A stretch of 50,533 nt of DNA. Source: Bacteroidia bacterium. Lineage in GTDB: Bacteria > Bacteroidota > Bacteroidia > Cytophagales > Cyclobacteriaceae. The stretch lies in NCBI GenBank assembly GCA_030425425.1, contig JAUIAO010000045.1:1-50533 (forward strand). The letters are read 5' to 3'. The position numbers and the translations under genes were made by a program. This document shows positions 50,485-50,533 of this stretch, piece after piece; position 1 is the stretch's first letter, and each line of letters starts with the position of its first letter. The notes under the pieces were generated by a model, which was given only the letters and a program-made list of their open reading frames with translations, made no database searches and was not told where the DNA came from.

Positions 50485-50533
50485 ATGAACCACCGACTAA
50501 GAAATATGATAAAACTTACTAGCCTAATCCTGA
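50485..50533 (+). CDS. Start of a further gene, cut by the right edge
   Basis: ATG 50485 opens a frame MNHRLRNMIKLTSLIL that runs off the window and looks like the beginning of a signal peptide; an inner ATG at 50506 is an alternative start. It lies 19 bp after the GH30 stop. Nothing can be said of its function. Confidence 0.5.
   Translation, partial: MNHRLRNMIKLTSLIL

Overview
The window comes from a member of the Bacteroidota, probably a free-living Cytophagales-type polysaccharide degrader (the order is inference). Supporting signs are C-terminal type IX secretion (T9SS) sorting tails on many secreted enzymes, lipoboxes ending in Cys on others, a TonB-dependent receptor with an STN domain, -7 boxes of the Bacteroidota form TAnnTTTG, and few recognisable Shine-Dalgarno sites. 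No tRNA, rRNA, phage, insertion sequence or CRISPR array was seen.

Nearly the whole window is one xylan/hemicellulose utilisation locus. Left block (1-4809, + strand): the 3' end of a vanadium-haloperoxidase-like gene, a CE6-type acetylesterase, a GH43 xylosidase/arabinofuranosidase, and an Sde182-like (DUF1593) gene broken by an in-frame TGA. Second block (5013-28297, + strand): a GH5-GH43 fusion, GH3 beta-xylosidase, GH43-CBM6, tandem CE1 esterase, GH127/GH146 beta-L-arabinofuranosidase, GH30 xylanase, GH9, GH31 alpha-xylosidase, a second GH43-CBM6 and an alpha/beta-hydrolase esterase, closed by a hairpin terminator at 28302-28320. A lone lipoprotein gene (28454-29695) lies between two hairpins.

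Third block (30018-41165, + strand): a GH10 endoxylanase followed without a gap by a small secreted protein, an STN-type TonB-dependent receptor, a DUF4249 lipoprotein and an MG2/plug-like protein, then a GH97. No SusC/SusD pair is present, so this receptor/DUF4249 set is the only visible uptake candidate. A bidirectional terminator (about 41595-41627) separates it from the only minus-strand gene, a 1438-residue protein with no catalytic domain made of six CBM-like modules, five cadherin-like sandwiches and a T9SS tail. Divergent from it, on the + strand, are a CE20-like/CE4 deacetylase fusion and a second GH30, with another gene starting at the right edge.

The most striking regulatory signal is an 18-bp palindrome, TACGCAATCGATTGCGTA, perfect upstream of GH5-GH43 and present with one or two mismatches upstream of GH10 and twice in the divergent CBM-protein/CE20-CE4 region. 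At the latter three sites its terminal TA coincides with the first two bases of a TAnnTTTG-like -7 box. This suggests a LacI-type repressor that controls all three blocks; no regulator gene lies in the window. The enzymes together could strip acetyl, feruloyl, arabinose, galactose and xylose side groups and cut the backbone of a heavily decorated glucuronoarabinoxylan.
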